IMG/VR virus record: IMGVR_UViG_3300025120_000736
Span: 1 to 20,354 of that record
Length of the DNA stretch: 20,354 nt
Direction: 5' to 3' (one strand)
DNA from: a virus
In this document: in pieces, positions 7,601-14,615 of the stretch
Layout of the letters: the number at the start of each line of letters is the position of its first letter
Position numbering within the stretch: position 1 is the first letter of the stretch
Position numbers and translations under genes: made by a program
Notes under the pieces: model-generated
What the model saw: the letters and a program-made list of their open reading frames with translations, nothing else
Told to the model about the DNA's origin: nothing
Databases searched by the model: none

Positions 7601-10600
7601 TAAGATGGTTTGTTAGGATTGAATGCAATAATTGCTTTACCTTCATTCAATGCCCCATTGAAGGACATATTCTCAACATAACTACCATTAGCAACATAGA
7701 TGAGGTCTTGGTCAGGATTTTGTGGAACAATAGATACTTCTCTCAAACTATCACCAAGAAGAGTGACCTGTTCAGGCAGAATGATTGGGTTGTTCTCTAG
7801 ATATGCACCAGCAGAAATCTTAACAACTGTTGAAGCTTCAGCAATTGTAAGTGCAGCACCAACAGTTCTCTTAGCAGTTGATACCAGATAACCATCATTA
7901 TTATCATTTCCATCAGGTGTGACAAACACTATGTTGGTGACAGATACCAGACCAACAACACCAGTCAGGTTTGAACCATCACCATAGAATGAGGTAGCAC
8001 TGACAACACCAGTGTTGCCATACATTGTGATCATTGTTCCCACAGAAGCAATGCCACTTACATAAAGTGAATCACTAATTGTGGTAAATCCACCAAGTGT
8101 TGTAATACCAGTTATATTAAGACTGCCAATACCAGCATTACCAGTTGTGATTGTATTGGAGAATGTTGAGATTCCAGTAACATTGAGACTACCAATGCCA
8201 GCATTGCCTGTTACATTGATGTCAGAGAATGTGGAGATGCCAGTAACATTGAGACTACCAATACCAGCATTACCAGCAACAGTGATGTCAGAGAAGTTAG
8301 CACTTCCACCTTCTCCACCACTTACATCAATACCTGCTGCTGTAATGATACCAGCAAATACTGCACCACCATATGAATTGACTGTAGCACCAATACTTAA
8401 GGATGAATCACCAACATTTAGTGTAGCAGTTGTGGTGAAACCAGAAACAATTACTTCATCTAATGAAAGACTGGTGGCAGATGCTACTCCAAGAGTTGTA
8501 ACACCAGTGACATTTAGACTTCCAATACCAGCATTGCCTGTGACAGTGATGTTAGAGAATGTAGAGATTCCTGTTACATTCAGACTACCAATTCCAGCAT
8601 TACCTGTAATACTCAGGTCTTGACTAATCTGTACATCACTTGAGAATGTAGATACTCCAGTAACTTCAAGGAAACCAGCACTTGCAGTTCCAGTTACACC
8701 CAGTGTCTCTAAGGTTGAGATACCAGTAACATTCAGACTACCAATACCAGCATTACCTGTAACAATGGCATTGGATAGAGTAGAGATGCCTGAGACATTC
8801 AGACTACCAATACCAGCATTACCTGTTACTGATGCATCACCAGTGACATCCAGTTCACTTATTGTTGTGAGACCAGTTAGTACAGCAGAATTGATGCCAA
8901 TGTTACCACTTACATCAAGTGACCCTGTAAATGTGGCAACACCAGAAACAATCAAGTCATTGATTGTAGTAATACCAGCAACCTGCAGGTTCTCAGTGGT
9001 GGTTACACCAGTAACACCCAGATGACTGAGAGTAGTGATACCAGATACATTCAGACTTGCAATACCTACATTGTCACTGAATGTAGATACACCAGATACA
9101 TTGACAGTGGTTGATTGAATGTTTGCAATGGTTGCAATGCCAGTTACATTGGCATAAGGACCATCAATTACATCAAACTCAAATCTTTGAGCAGTTGTGA
9201 TACCAGTGAAGTTTGTATTGCTGAAATCACCATTATATACTGTTTTACCAGCACCAATGACTACATCATTCAGGAATGTAGTGATGCCAGAAACTGTAAG
9301 TCTATTGAGTGTGGAAATTCCAGTAACTCTAAGATTAGCAGTAGATGTAACACCAGTTACATCAAGAGTTCTAGCAGTGGCAATACCAGTCAGATTAATG
9401 TCAGTAAATTCATTCTGAGTTGAATTTAATCTGGTGATTGTAGCAACACCAGTTACATTAGCAAATGGTGTAGTCAGAACACCATTAACACCAAGAGTTT
9501 CTAGTGTAGAAATGCCTGAGACATTCAGACTTCCAAGACTTGCATTACTAGTAACAGTAAGGTCATTGGCAATAGTGACATTGGTTGTAAAACCAACTGT
9601 AATTGTTTGACCAGAAACATTAGTATATACTTGGTTTGCACCACCAATAATATTAAATACTTGACTGTCAAGGTCAATAGAACCTGAACCATTATCACCA
9701 GCATAATCAAGGTCTTGTGCTGTTACCAGGTCATCAACATACTTCTTGATTGACTGCTGAGTAGCAAGAGCATCTGCTCTATCAGATGCAAGGTTGTCCT
9801 CATCAAGAATAGTTGTAATACCTACAAGAGTATTGCCTCTAGGTCCAACTTCCAGTTGGTTAATAGTAGCAATACCAGTAACTTCTAAGTTACTTGTGGT
9901 GGTAAGACCAGATACATTAATATCAACTGTTTGAAGTGGTCCAAAGAATGTTGCAATACCACTTCCATTTTCACCTACTGAAAGATGAGTGACTGATGCA
10001 ATGCCACCAGTTACATTGGTTGAAACACCAGCAAACTTGGCAAAAGATACACTTAAACCTACTCTTGCATCTAACCATTCTGGTGTCCCAGAACCCTTGG
10101 CCATCAGGATTCTGCCAGTTAAACCAGTTGGCACAAATGCTGTTTGGTCAATACCAGACTGATAGACTAGTCTACCACCAGAACCACCATAAAGGTCTGT
10201 AGAAATACCTGCACTGTCAGCATAAGCAACATTAATTGCTGCCAGACTTGACCAAGTGGGTGAACCAGTGCCACCAGATAGTAAAATTTCTCCTGTATTG
10301 CCAGTTGCAGAGTATCCTGTCTCCCCAGGATTAATCTGATAAGGTATTCTGCCCTGATCACCACCAATTAAGTTTGTTGCACCAGCAGCAACATTTGCAA
10401 ATCCTGATTCTACAACATCAATAGCTCTAATTGTAATAGAACCTTTACCAGCATTTGCACCAGTATTTGGTAGAACTTGAATACCTCTTGTACCACTAGC
10501 AGTGGTAACAATACCAGAAAGACCAGAACCATCTCCAAAATAGGTGGCACTGCTTCCAGTAACTAAACCAACTGTTGTAACACCAGTTACAGTTAGATTA

Positions 10601-10800
10601 TTTAATGTTGATTGTTGTTGGATTGTTAGGTCTCTGGCAGTAAATGCAGCACTAACTTGTATGCTGTTTGTGACTGCAATCCCTGCTACAATTAAGTCAC
10701 CAGTAATGGTAAAATCACCATGAACTGTTGATGGACCTACGATTACAGGACCAGTATTATTAAACCTATTGGCTACTCTGTCGGCCCTAAGTAATGACAT
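4699..10800 (-). CDS. Giant repeat and beta-helix virion protein (2033 aa)
   Basis: This is the largest gene here. Residues 1-100 start MSLLRADRVANRFNNTGPV and lead to YFGDGSGLSGI. Residues about 140-250 hold two GGxxGRxxYQ modules. Residues about 416-898 hold nine copies of a GNAGIGSLNVTGISTFS-type repeat among looser GVST repeats. After SFYGDGSNLTGV, residues about 955-1190 form a beta-helix-like domain (VTPDGNDNNDG, KISAGAYLENNPIILPEQV, then QLVSIFTIYN and LTNSNSSFGRLGL) resembling the pectate-lyase fold, with no enzymatic residues recognised. Residues about 1195-1775 contain tandem domains with FTCxxDGN...YPRxTDP. Then come NGGSGYTQSPKITF repeats and the C-terminal FEYIG...GNFKIGEGVIINQLEG module, ending ALGGDS. 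There is no signal peptide or membrane helix. It is transcribed from an exact TATAAATA and probably leads the 2033-116-531 unit. It is probably a very long tail-fibre or tail-surface protein; the exact location is unknown. Confidence 0.88.
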   Translation of the reverse strand: MSLLRADRVANRFNNTGPVIVGPSTVHGDFTITGDLIVAGIAVTNSIQVSAAFTARDLTIQQQSTLNNLTVTGVTTVGLVTGSSATYFGDGSGLSGIVTTASGTRGIQVLPNTGANAGKGSITIRAIDVVESGFANVAAGATNLIGGDQGRIPYQINPGETGYSATGNTGEILLSGGTGSPTWSSLAAINVAYADSAGISTDLYGGSGGRLVYQSGIDQTAFVPTGLTGRILMAKGSGTPEWLDARVGLSVSFAKFAGVSTNVTGGIASVTHLSVGENGSGIATFFGPLQTVDINVSGLTTTSNLEVTGIATINQLEVGPRGNTLVGITTILDEDNLASDRADALATQQSIKKYVDDLVTAQDLDYAGDNGSGSIDLDSQVFNIIGGANQVYTNVSGQTITVGFTTNVTIANDLTVTSNASLGSLNVSGISTLETLGVNGVLTTPFANVTGVATITRLNSTQNEFTDINLTGIATARTLDVTGVTSTANLRVTGISTLNRLTVSGITTFLNDVVIGAGKTVYNGDFSNTNFTGITTAQRFEFDVIDGPYANVTGIATIANIQSTTVNVSGVSTFSDNVGIASLNVSGITTLSHLGVTGVTTTENLQVAGITTINDLIVSGVATFTGSLDVSGNIGINSAVLTGLTTISELDVTGDASVTGNAGIGSLNVSGISTLSNAIVTGNAGIGSLNVTGISTLETLGVTGTASAGFLEVTGVSTFSSDVQISQDLSITGNAGIGSLNVTGISTFSNITVTGNAGIGSLNVTGVTTLGVASATSLSLDEVIVSGFTTTATLNVGDSSLSIGATVNSYGGAVFAGIITAAGIDVSGGEGGSANFSDITVAGNAGIGSLNVTGISTFSDINVTGNAGIGSLNVTGISTFSNTITTGNAGIGSLNITGITTLGGFTTISDSLYVSGIASVGTMITMYGNTGVVSATSFYGDGSNLTGVVGLVSVTNIVFVTPDGNDNNDGYLVSTAKRTVGAALTIAEASTVVKISAGAYLENNPIILPEQVTLLGDSLREVSIVPQNPDQDLIYVANGSYVENMSFNGALNEGKAIIAFNPNKPSYVTQGPYIRNCTNFISNSIGMKIDGANVVGDTRAMNVDSYTQLNQGGIGVSISNEGYAQLVSIFTIYNDQSIVCTSGGQCDLTNSNSSFGRLGLVADGIGPTNFIGTIDEFQSANQNTFPINISAETVSVQNALYDASTGLTTVTTQKAHGYTKGMSVNLAGLGFTCPPYPHTFSSGVTDAITNTGVSNRFSATTGTTYDPATGLLVLNIGSGHGQTADSEFTATTGTAYNPSTGILTVVTTGVHGMTTGDYVKIVEGSLRFTCAKDGNATNHDYPRATDPVNNKWKQVVVTNTTTFTMNIGKSSDTSLHTWVSAVASGILRANSLISIADGGVTFTCAQDSDATNHSYPRSTDPASGKIFGVEAIDTATITLNIGKSPSGGTHAFVSGVTDAIVARTKAASYTAVVGTTYDGPTGSLVLDVNTAHGLTAATALTAGSGTTYEPTTGLLTVVTTGAHGMTTGDLVKFDKQSLTFTCTSDGNNAQITYPRTTDPVFNKWKQVTVTNATTFTVFIGATTTGNYAHTWVSATAGGVKKAESLITLTDNSVSLTCTKDGNTVVKSYPAYTDPASCRILGVDAVTSDTITINVGPANLATFPDNFGRIFTVNNVPITTYTATTGTDYNPSTGILTIVTTSANGLSTGDQVVIADNSLTFTCATDANATNHTYPRTTDPASNKFLTVTVTNSTTFTVDVGASSDTSLHNFVSAVANSISSGSNEFTTYVGVSTIIHGYDSGGNTNNYVIRPYDGQVVYFDSIYNTIKGVIITNGGSGYTQSPKITFSDPSESWGIKATGTALITNGIVTGVQMISNGRGYTGTPTVTIAGAATGTPDILPTYYVVSSSTPISQGISTVTFTDNVPYALGVGNTVPFFKQSRVLASSQAFEYIGSGNTFPDALPARGGVAIPENEIVNKNGGLVIFTSTDQAGNFKIGEGVIINQLEGSITGDAYNRSLFANITPYILALGGDS
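4709..4714 (-). promoter_or_regulatory. Shine-Dalgarno AGGAGG for the 116-aa gene
   Basis: A consensus AGGAGG (extended AGGAGGAGA, 4706-4714) sits in the codons for the final Gly-Gly-Asp of the 2033-aa protein, 11 nt before the ATG at 4697. It is the best ribosome-binding match in the structural block, which suggests that high output of the small protein is wanted. Confidence 0.7.
5470..7200 (-). repeat. Tandem FTC-DGN-YPR-TDP domains inside the 2033-aa gene
   Basis: Five full copies and one degenerate copy (FTCPPYPHTFSSG) are visible. Each reads approximately YxPSTGxLTVVTTxxHGMTTGDxV, SLxFTCxxDGN, YPRxTDP, then a TFTxxIG strand and HTWVSA. Copies alternate between a type with KWKQV (or FLTV) after TDP and a type with GVxA. 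The two KWKQV codon blocks share an exact 18-bp run at 6737-6754 and 6101-6118, giving a 636-bp (212-codon) higher-order period. Confidence 0.8.
8105..9553 (-). repeat. Nine-copy GNAGIGSLNVTGIS repeat array inside the 2033-aa gene
   Basis: Copies lie near 8105-8143, 8171-8210, 8237-8277, 8500-8541, 8566-8608, 8718-8760, 8784-8828, 9035-9078 and 9509-9553. Seven encode exact GNAGIGSLN; the two at 9035 and 9509 are diverged (VGIASLNV, ASLGSLNV). Spacing is often 66 bp (22 codons) and always in frame. Neighbouring copies can be identical over 32 bp, as at 8729-8760 and 8795-8826. Confidence 0.85.
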
Positions 10801-10827
10801 TCTCTACACTGATTAGTCCGTTAGTTT

Positions 10828-10835
10828 TATTTATA
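10828..10835 (-). promoter_or_regulatory. Late promoter TATAAATA for the 2033-aa gene unit
   Basis: An exact match to the T4 late consensus TATAAATA lies on the minus strand, 27 nt before the ATG at 10800. The leader reads AACTAACGGACTAATCAGTG and then GTAGAGA-type sequence. A second, plus-strand late motif lies 16 bp away in the same 83-bp gap. Confidence 0.75.
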
Positions 10836-10851
10836 ATGTCACTTGATGCTT

Positions 10852-10859
10852 GATAAATA
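10852..10859 (+). promoter_or_regulatory. Late promoter GATAAATA for the 112-aa plus-strand gene
   Basis: GATAAATA is followed by ATTTCAAAGGAAAAG and the ATG at 10884, 24 nt after the motif. AAGGA at 10866-10870 serves as the ribosome-binding site. Together with the TATAAATA at 10828-10835 it forms a back-to-back late promoter pair. Confidence 0.65.
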
Positions 10860-10883
10860 ATTTCAAAGGAAAAGATATTTAAT

Positions 10884-11222
10884 ATGGCCAAATCTGATAA
10901 GTGGTGCCCATTAATTCAGAAAGATTGTAAAGAACATAAGTGCTCTTGGTATACTCACATTCAAGGAGTAAACCCACAAACTGGTGAGAATATGGACAAA
11001 TGGGGTTGTGCAGTTGAATGGGTTCCAATGCTGCTAGTAGAAAATTCATCCAAGCAACTTTCAACTGCTGCTGCTATTGAATCATTTAGAAATGAAGTTG
11101 TCACTGCAAATCATCAAAATCAACAATTATATGTACATGCCTTAGAGCAGGGGGTTGATGTTGCAAAAGTAACACCAATAAACCCTCCAATGATTGGACC
11201 ACGAATTAACCTGCATCCTTAG
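10884..11222 (+). CDS. Conserved small four-cysteine protein (112 aa)
   Basis: This is the only plus-strand gene supported here. The N-terminal 45 residues contain four cysteines at 8, 15, 20 and 42, arranged WCPLIQKDC, HKCSWY and KWGCAVEW, with NPQTGENMDKWGC before the last. This looks like a small metal-binding or structural knot, though the spacing is not a classical CxxC zinc finger. Residues about 46-90 (PMLLVENSSKQLSTAAAIES, FRNEVVTANHQNQ) are probably helical, and the tail is Pro-rich (INPPMIGPRINLHP). I recall similar small proteins as uncharacterised genes in other marine myoviruses; the function is unknown. It has its own late promoter, a reasonable AAGGA site, and a stop that overlaps the oppositely oriented fibre gene by 17 bp. 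Alternatives are a moron-like accessory gene or a late regulator. Confidence 0.85.
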   Translation: MAKSDKWCPLIQKDCKEHKCSWYTHIQGVNPQTGENMDKWGCAVEWVPMLLVENSSKQLSTAAAIESFRNEVVTANHQNQQLYVHALEQGVDVAKVTPINPPMIGPRINLHP

Positions 11223-14200
11223 TACAAAGAATCATAGCAATATATTTAATATCAAAGTTCATATTAGCTGATGACTCTCCTCTAGAATTAGTAGTAAAAC
11301 TATGCGTATGATTTGAGTTGTTGCCACCAACCTGAATCTTATGATTATGCTGTGAATCTGCATTAGAAAGACTAATGCCTGTGCTGTCTCTCGAAGTTGT
11401 TAACTTCTTGTCGAACGCTTCTACATCACCCTCTCCTGATCTTGATTCTCTTTCAACTCTAGCAGCATTAACATTATGGGCGTGTCCAGGATCTTGAACG
11501 CTGTGCCTGTGATTTCCTCCGCCATCCTTTGTGCCTGCATCATGGACATGGTTTGCACTTTGATCTCCAGTCTTACCATTATGTTCATGTTCTTTCAGGG
11601 GAACACTTCGCTGTGCAAATGTAGTAGTAAATGCCAATGAACCACCAGTTACACCACCGGTTTTCTGGTTAACAACTCTAACAGTAGCATTACCAAATGC
11701 TCCACCTGTTTGTTGTGTCCAACCAACTGGTGCTGATGATTGATAGAACAGCATAGTTGTCCCTGTTGGGAAACTATTAACAGCAAGATCAAAGATTTTT
11801 TTGATGACTCTAGCAGAATATGTCTCACCTACTCCTTTAGAACTGTCTGGTGGGTAATTGTTGTTAAGAAAGGTAATACCTTGTCTTGTGTCTGATGCCT
11901 TATTCAATCTAGCATTATCAACAGTGCCAGAAGTTAGGTTGGTGGCATTTGCAGCATGAATCTTAAGGTCACCTACTGCTTTTTCAGATGCAGCAACTGT
12001 TGCATTTGTCCCATTAATCGAAGGACTTAATGATACAATGCCTTGTAGTGTCAGACTTGCTTTATTCAGTCTATCATTATTGACAGTGCCAGAAGTTAGG
12101 TTGGTGGCATTTGCAGCATGTTTTCTTAGATTATTAGCACCTCTGCCAGTCAATGCAGAGTTATCATCATCTACATTAAATGTTTGAGTATAATCAGTGA
12201 TACCTTGTAATGTATAAGATGCTTTTGGAAGCAAATCAGGATTGATAGGGGTAGTATCAACATAATTCTTTAAGTCACCAACTGCTTTCTCAGATGCAGC
12301 AATAGTTTGACTTGTCCCATTAATAGCATTACTCAGTTGAACAACACCCTGAACAGTGGTAGATGCATCTTGGATGAGGTTAATATTGACCAGACCCTCA
12401 GTAAGGTTAGATGCATTACCTGCATGAGCATTCAGCAATCCAACTGCTCTTTCAGATGCAGCAATAGTTTGACTAGTACCTTCAATACTGTCACTCAGTG
12501 AGACAATACCTTGACCAGTTAGTGATGCTTTAAGCAATCTATCATTATTGACAGTACCATTAGAAAGATTGGATGCATTGTTAGCATGAATCTTAAGGTC
12601 ACCTACTGCTTTTTCAGTAGCAGCAATGTTTTGGCGAGTACCATTAATTGCATTGCTTAATTGAACAACACCTTGTACAAGTAATGTGGCATCTTGAATA
12701 AGGTCAATATTAATAACTTCAGTAGAATTATTGCCAACAATATTTGTGACTCTAATGTTGGTCAACTCATTGCCATTTCCCCTAAAGATTGGAGCAATTA
12801 ATCTGCCAGTTGCTGGATTATAAGTAAAGTGAGTATCATCGGAATCAATATAATGTCTCTGGTAACCAGTTCCATTAGCAGTGGTAAATCCTACCTGATA
12901 GTTCTGATTATTATTTCTCTCATCAACTTTACTGCTATTAGATTTGTCAGCAGTACCCTGTAAGAATGCAAATACTTCAGGAACTGTAAGGTGACCAGTA
13001 TTGGGATTATACTTAAATTGACTGTCTGCTTGAATTCTCTGATTACCAGAAGATGTATTGGTGAAGTTGACAAAATGACCAGCATTTGTGCTTTCATCAT
13101 TTAATATATTAACATTAGTAGCATTAGATGCCTGACCTGTGAAGGTAGCATCAGTACCATCAGTACCATTTTCCAGAATTTTTGATGTATTATTATCTGC
13201 AAAAATATCACCAGTAAATTTGGTTACATTAATGTTTTGGACATTCAGTGTATTGGATGATGGATTATAAGTAAGTTGATTTGAATCACTATCAATTCTG
13301 ACCAACTCATATCCAGTTGCAGAATTGTCACTGAATTGTACTTGGAAGTTATTATTTGATGAGTCCTTTCTTACTTTAACTCTCTCACCACCAGTTGCAA
13401 TACCAGCAAAGTTTCTTGCTGTAAGGGTTTTATTGAGGGGATTATAAGTCAGGTCAAGGTCATCAGTGTCAGTATGTAGTAACTGATAGTTAGACCCAAG
13501 TCCAGTAGCATTAGGAATCTTATCAGTAAATGTAACCTGATATGCTACATTATCATTCTTTTGATGGATACTGACCATGTCAGATCCAGTTGAGACTCCA
13601 ACAAACTTAACAGCAGTTACAATACCAGCACTGACAGTGAAATCAGCATTAGCATCAGAGATGTTGGCAATAGTACCAAATCCAGTTACATTGAGGAAAT
13701 CAAAGTTTGCCTCACTAGCATCAAGATATTGACTAACAGTCGCAAAAGCAACATTAATACTCTTATAGTCATTATTCAGGTAGATTGTACCACCCATACC
13801 CTGCACGTTGGATGCCTGGTAGTACAGAACGTTGGGAGCATTGTATGGAACCTCAAAGGTTACAATACCTACCTGAGCACCATTATTAAAGACACCATTA
13901 TCAAAAAGGTCATTTAGGTTAGCAGTTGGTTCTTTCTTAATGTAGAATGGGAAACCACCAGTGTTTGCTCTGAACTCATATCTCTTACCTCTCAGCAGAT
14001 ATAGTTCAGGGTTTTTAGTTGCCTGAGTAAAACCAATACCAGGTGGGTCACCATCAAGAACAAAGTTAAATTCTTGACCTACTGTTTCTACATCAAATAA
14101 AGTGTAGAGTTTACTATCATTAGAATCTAAACTGTTGGTGACAGTAACATCATTAAAGACAACAGTACCACCAGCAGTAATCTGACCATTCAGATTAGTT

Positions 14201-14592
14201 GCAGTAATATCACCAGTAACTAATAAATCACCGTAAATGTATCCTGCTGTTGTACCAGTGGATACAGGTCCAATAATTTCATGAGTATAGAAAGGAATTG
14301 CTGAGTTAACACCAACTTTCTTGTCAATTACATTGACACTAAGAACTGTGCCACCAATACCTACATCTAGATTTTCTGTGACAGTTGCATAACCACTGAC
14401 TGCAAGGTCAGTGGTGTAAATGGTTGTACCAGCAGATATCTTGGTGCTACCACATATATTTCCTACAACATCTAATTTACATTCAGGAACTGATGTACCA
14501 ATGCCAACCCTGTCAGTAACAGCATCAGCATAAAGTAGGTCCTCATTAACTTCTATGCCATTGCGTATGACAAAATCCTTATCGATACCCAT
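11206..14592 (-). CDS. Tail fibre with phage collar domain and HxH-rich tip (1128 aa)
   Basis: The N-terminus reads MGIDKDFVIRNGIEVNEDLL, then DRVGIGTSVPECKLDVVGNI. Residues about 174-272 form a cupredoxin-like barrel (LYLLRGKRYEFRAN, GGFPFYIKKEP, PNVLYYQASNVQGMGGTIYL). Residues about 345-605 hold four repeats with (Y/F)QVxF...DSDxxxLTYNPxxxxL. Residues about 630-910 hold six fibre repeats of the type KASLTxQGIVSLSxxINGTxxTIAASEKAVGDL, matching the phage tail fibre repeat (PF03406-like). Residues about 935-1000 match the phage tail collar domain (PF07484-like): FPTGTTMLFYQSSAPVGW. The end is His-rich, with six HxH motifs as in the iron-binding tip of T4 gp37, then FDIKYIAMILCTKDAG. It has its own GATAAATA promoter. 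The family assignment is strong. It is probably a host-contacting fibre, but equivalence to T4 gp12 or gp37 cannot be decided from this. Confidence 0.92.
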   Translation of the reverse strand: MGIDKDFVIRNGIEVNEDLLYADAVTDRVGIGTSVPECKLDVVGNICGSTKISAGTTIYTTDLAVSGYATVTENLDVGIGGTVLSVNVIDKKVGVNSAIPFYTHEIIGPVSTGTTAGYIYGDLLVTGDITATNLNGQITAGGTVVFNDVTVTNSLDSNDSKLYTLFDVETVGQEFNFVLDGDPPGIGFTQATKNPELYLLRGKRYEFRANTGGFPFYIKKEPTANLNDLFDNGVFNNGAQVGIVTFEVPYNAPNVLYYQASNVQGMGGTIYLNNDYKSINVAFATVSQYLDASEANFDFLNVTGFGTIANISDANADFTVSAGIVTAVKFVGVSTGSDMVSIHQKNDNVAYQVTFTDKIPNATGLGSNYQLLHTDTDDLDLTYNPLNKTLTARNFAGIATGGERVKVRKDSSNNNFQVQFSDNSATGYELVRIDSDSNQLTYNPSSNTLNVQNINVTKFTGDIFADNNTSKILENGTDGTDATFTGQASNATNVNILNDESTNAGHFVNFTNTSSGNQRIQADSQFKYNPNTGHLTVPEVFAFLQGTADKSNSSKVDERNNNQNYQVGFTTANGTGYQRHYIDSDDTHFTYNPATGRLIAPIFRGNGNELTNIRVTNIVGNNSTEVINIDLIQDATLLVQGVVQLSNAINGTRQNIAATEKAVGDLKIHANNASNLSNGTVNNDRLLKASLTGQGIVSLSDSIEGTSQTIAASERAVGLLNAHAGNASNLTEGLVNINLIQDASTTVQGVVQLSNAINGTSQTIAASEKAVGDLKNYVDTTPINPDLLPKASYTLQGITDYTQTFNVDDDNSALTGRGANNLRKHAANATNLTSGTVNNDRLNKASLTLQGIVSLSPSINGTNATVAASEKAVGDLKIHAANATNLTSGTVDNARLNKASDTRQGITFLNNNYPPDSSKGVGETYSARVIKKIFDLAVNSFPTGTTMLFYQSSAPVGWTQQTGGAFGNATVRVVNQKTGGVTGGSLAFTTTFAQRSVPLKEHEHNGKTGDQSANHVHDAGTKDGGGNHRHSVQDPGHAHNVNAARVERESRSGEGDVEAFDKKLTTSRDSTGISLSNADSQHNHKIQVGGNNSNHTHSFTTNSRGESSANMNFDIKYIAMILCTKDAG
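11302..11589 (-). other. HxH metal-binding tip region of the collar-domain fibre
   Basis: Six His-x-His motifs are encoded: HEH (residue 1002), HVH (1015), HRH (1028), HAH (1037), HNH (1082) and HTH (1095). They are separated by Gly/Asn-rich turns. In T4 gp37 the trimeric tip is a needle holding a line of iron ions between HxH motifs; six motifs here would predict up to six sites in a trimer. Confidence 0.7.
11865..12700 (-). repeat. Six tail-fibre repeats inside the 1128-aa gene
   Basis: Six in-frame units carry variants of KASxTxQGIVxLSxxINGTxxxIAASEKAVGDLK followed by HAANATNLTSGTVNNDRL. DNA identity between units is high in places. A 38-bp sequence is exactly repeated at 11921-11958 and 12083-12120, 162 bp apart. 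Another exact block containing AATCTTAAGGTCACCTACTG recurs near 11958 and 12589. These are possible recombination points for copy-number change. Confidence 0.8.
12775..13555 (-). repeat. Four DSD-YNP fibre repeats inside the 1128-aa gene
   Basis: Four diverged units are seen: AYQVTFTDKI...DLDLTYNPLNKTL, FQVQFSDNSA...NQLTYNPSSNTL, HFVNFTNTSS...QFKYNPNTGHL and YQVGFTTANG...HFTYNPATGRL. Each ends near an F.G type turn. The pattern is typical of shaft repeats in marine phage fibres. Confidence 0.65.
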
Positions 14593-14615
14593 TTATCTAA
14601 GGTCAACGTTAATTT

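Noticed and set aside
6900-7950. Pectate lyase or depolymerase enzyme domain
   Set aside because: The beta-helix pattern is visible, but I see no catalytic residue set. The fold is widely used as scaffolding in phage proteins, so enzyme activity is not claimed.
8081-8623. Long plus-strand open frame opposite the 2033-aa gene (also 8765-9025 and 9197-9418)
   Set aside because: It is the antisense image of the GNAGIGSLNVTGIS repeats. The translation is a low-complexity PVTLRLPIPALPV repeat with no start signal or promoter of its own.
8105-9553. CRISPR-like regular repeats
   Set aside because: Repeats are in frame with one protein, imperfect and unequal in spacing, and the intervening sequence is coding and related. 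There is no leader or cas gene.
10879-11064. Minus-strand 61-codon frame opposite the 112-aa gene
   Set aside because: The plus-strand frame has a late promoter, a ribosome-binding site and a sensible conserved-looking Cys pattern; the minus frame has none of these.
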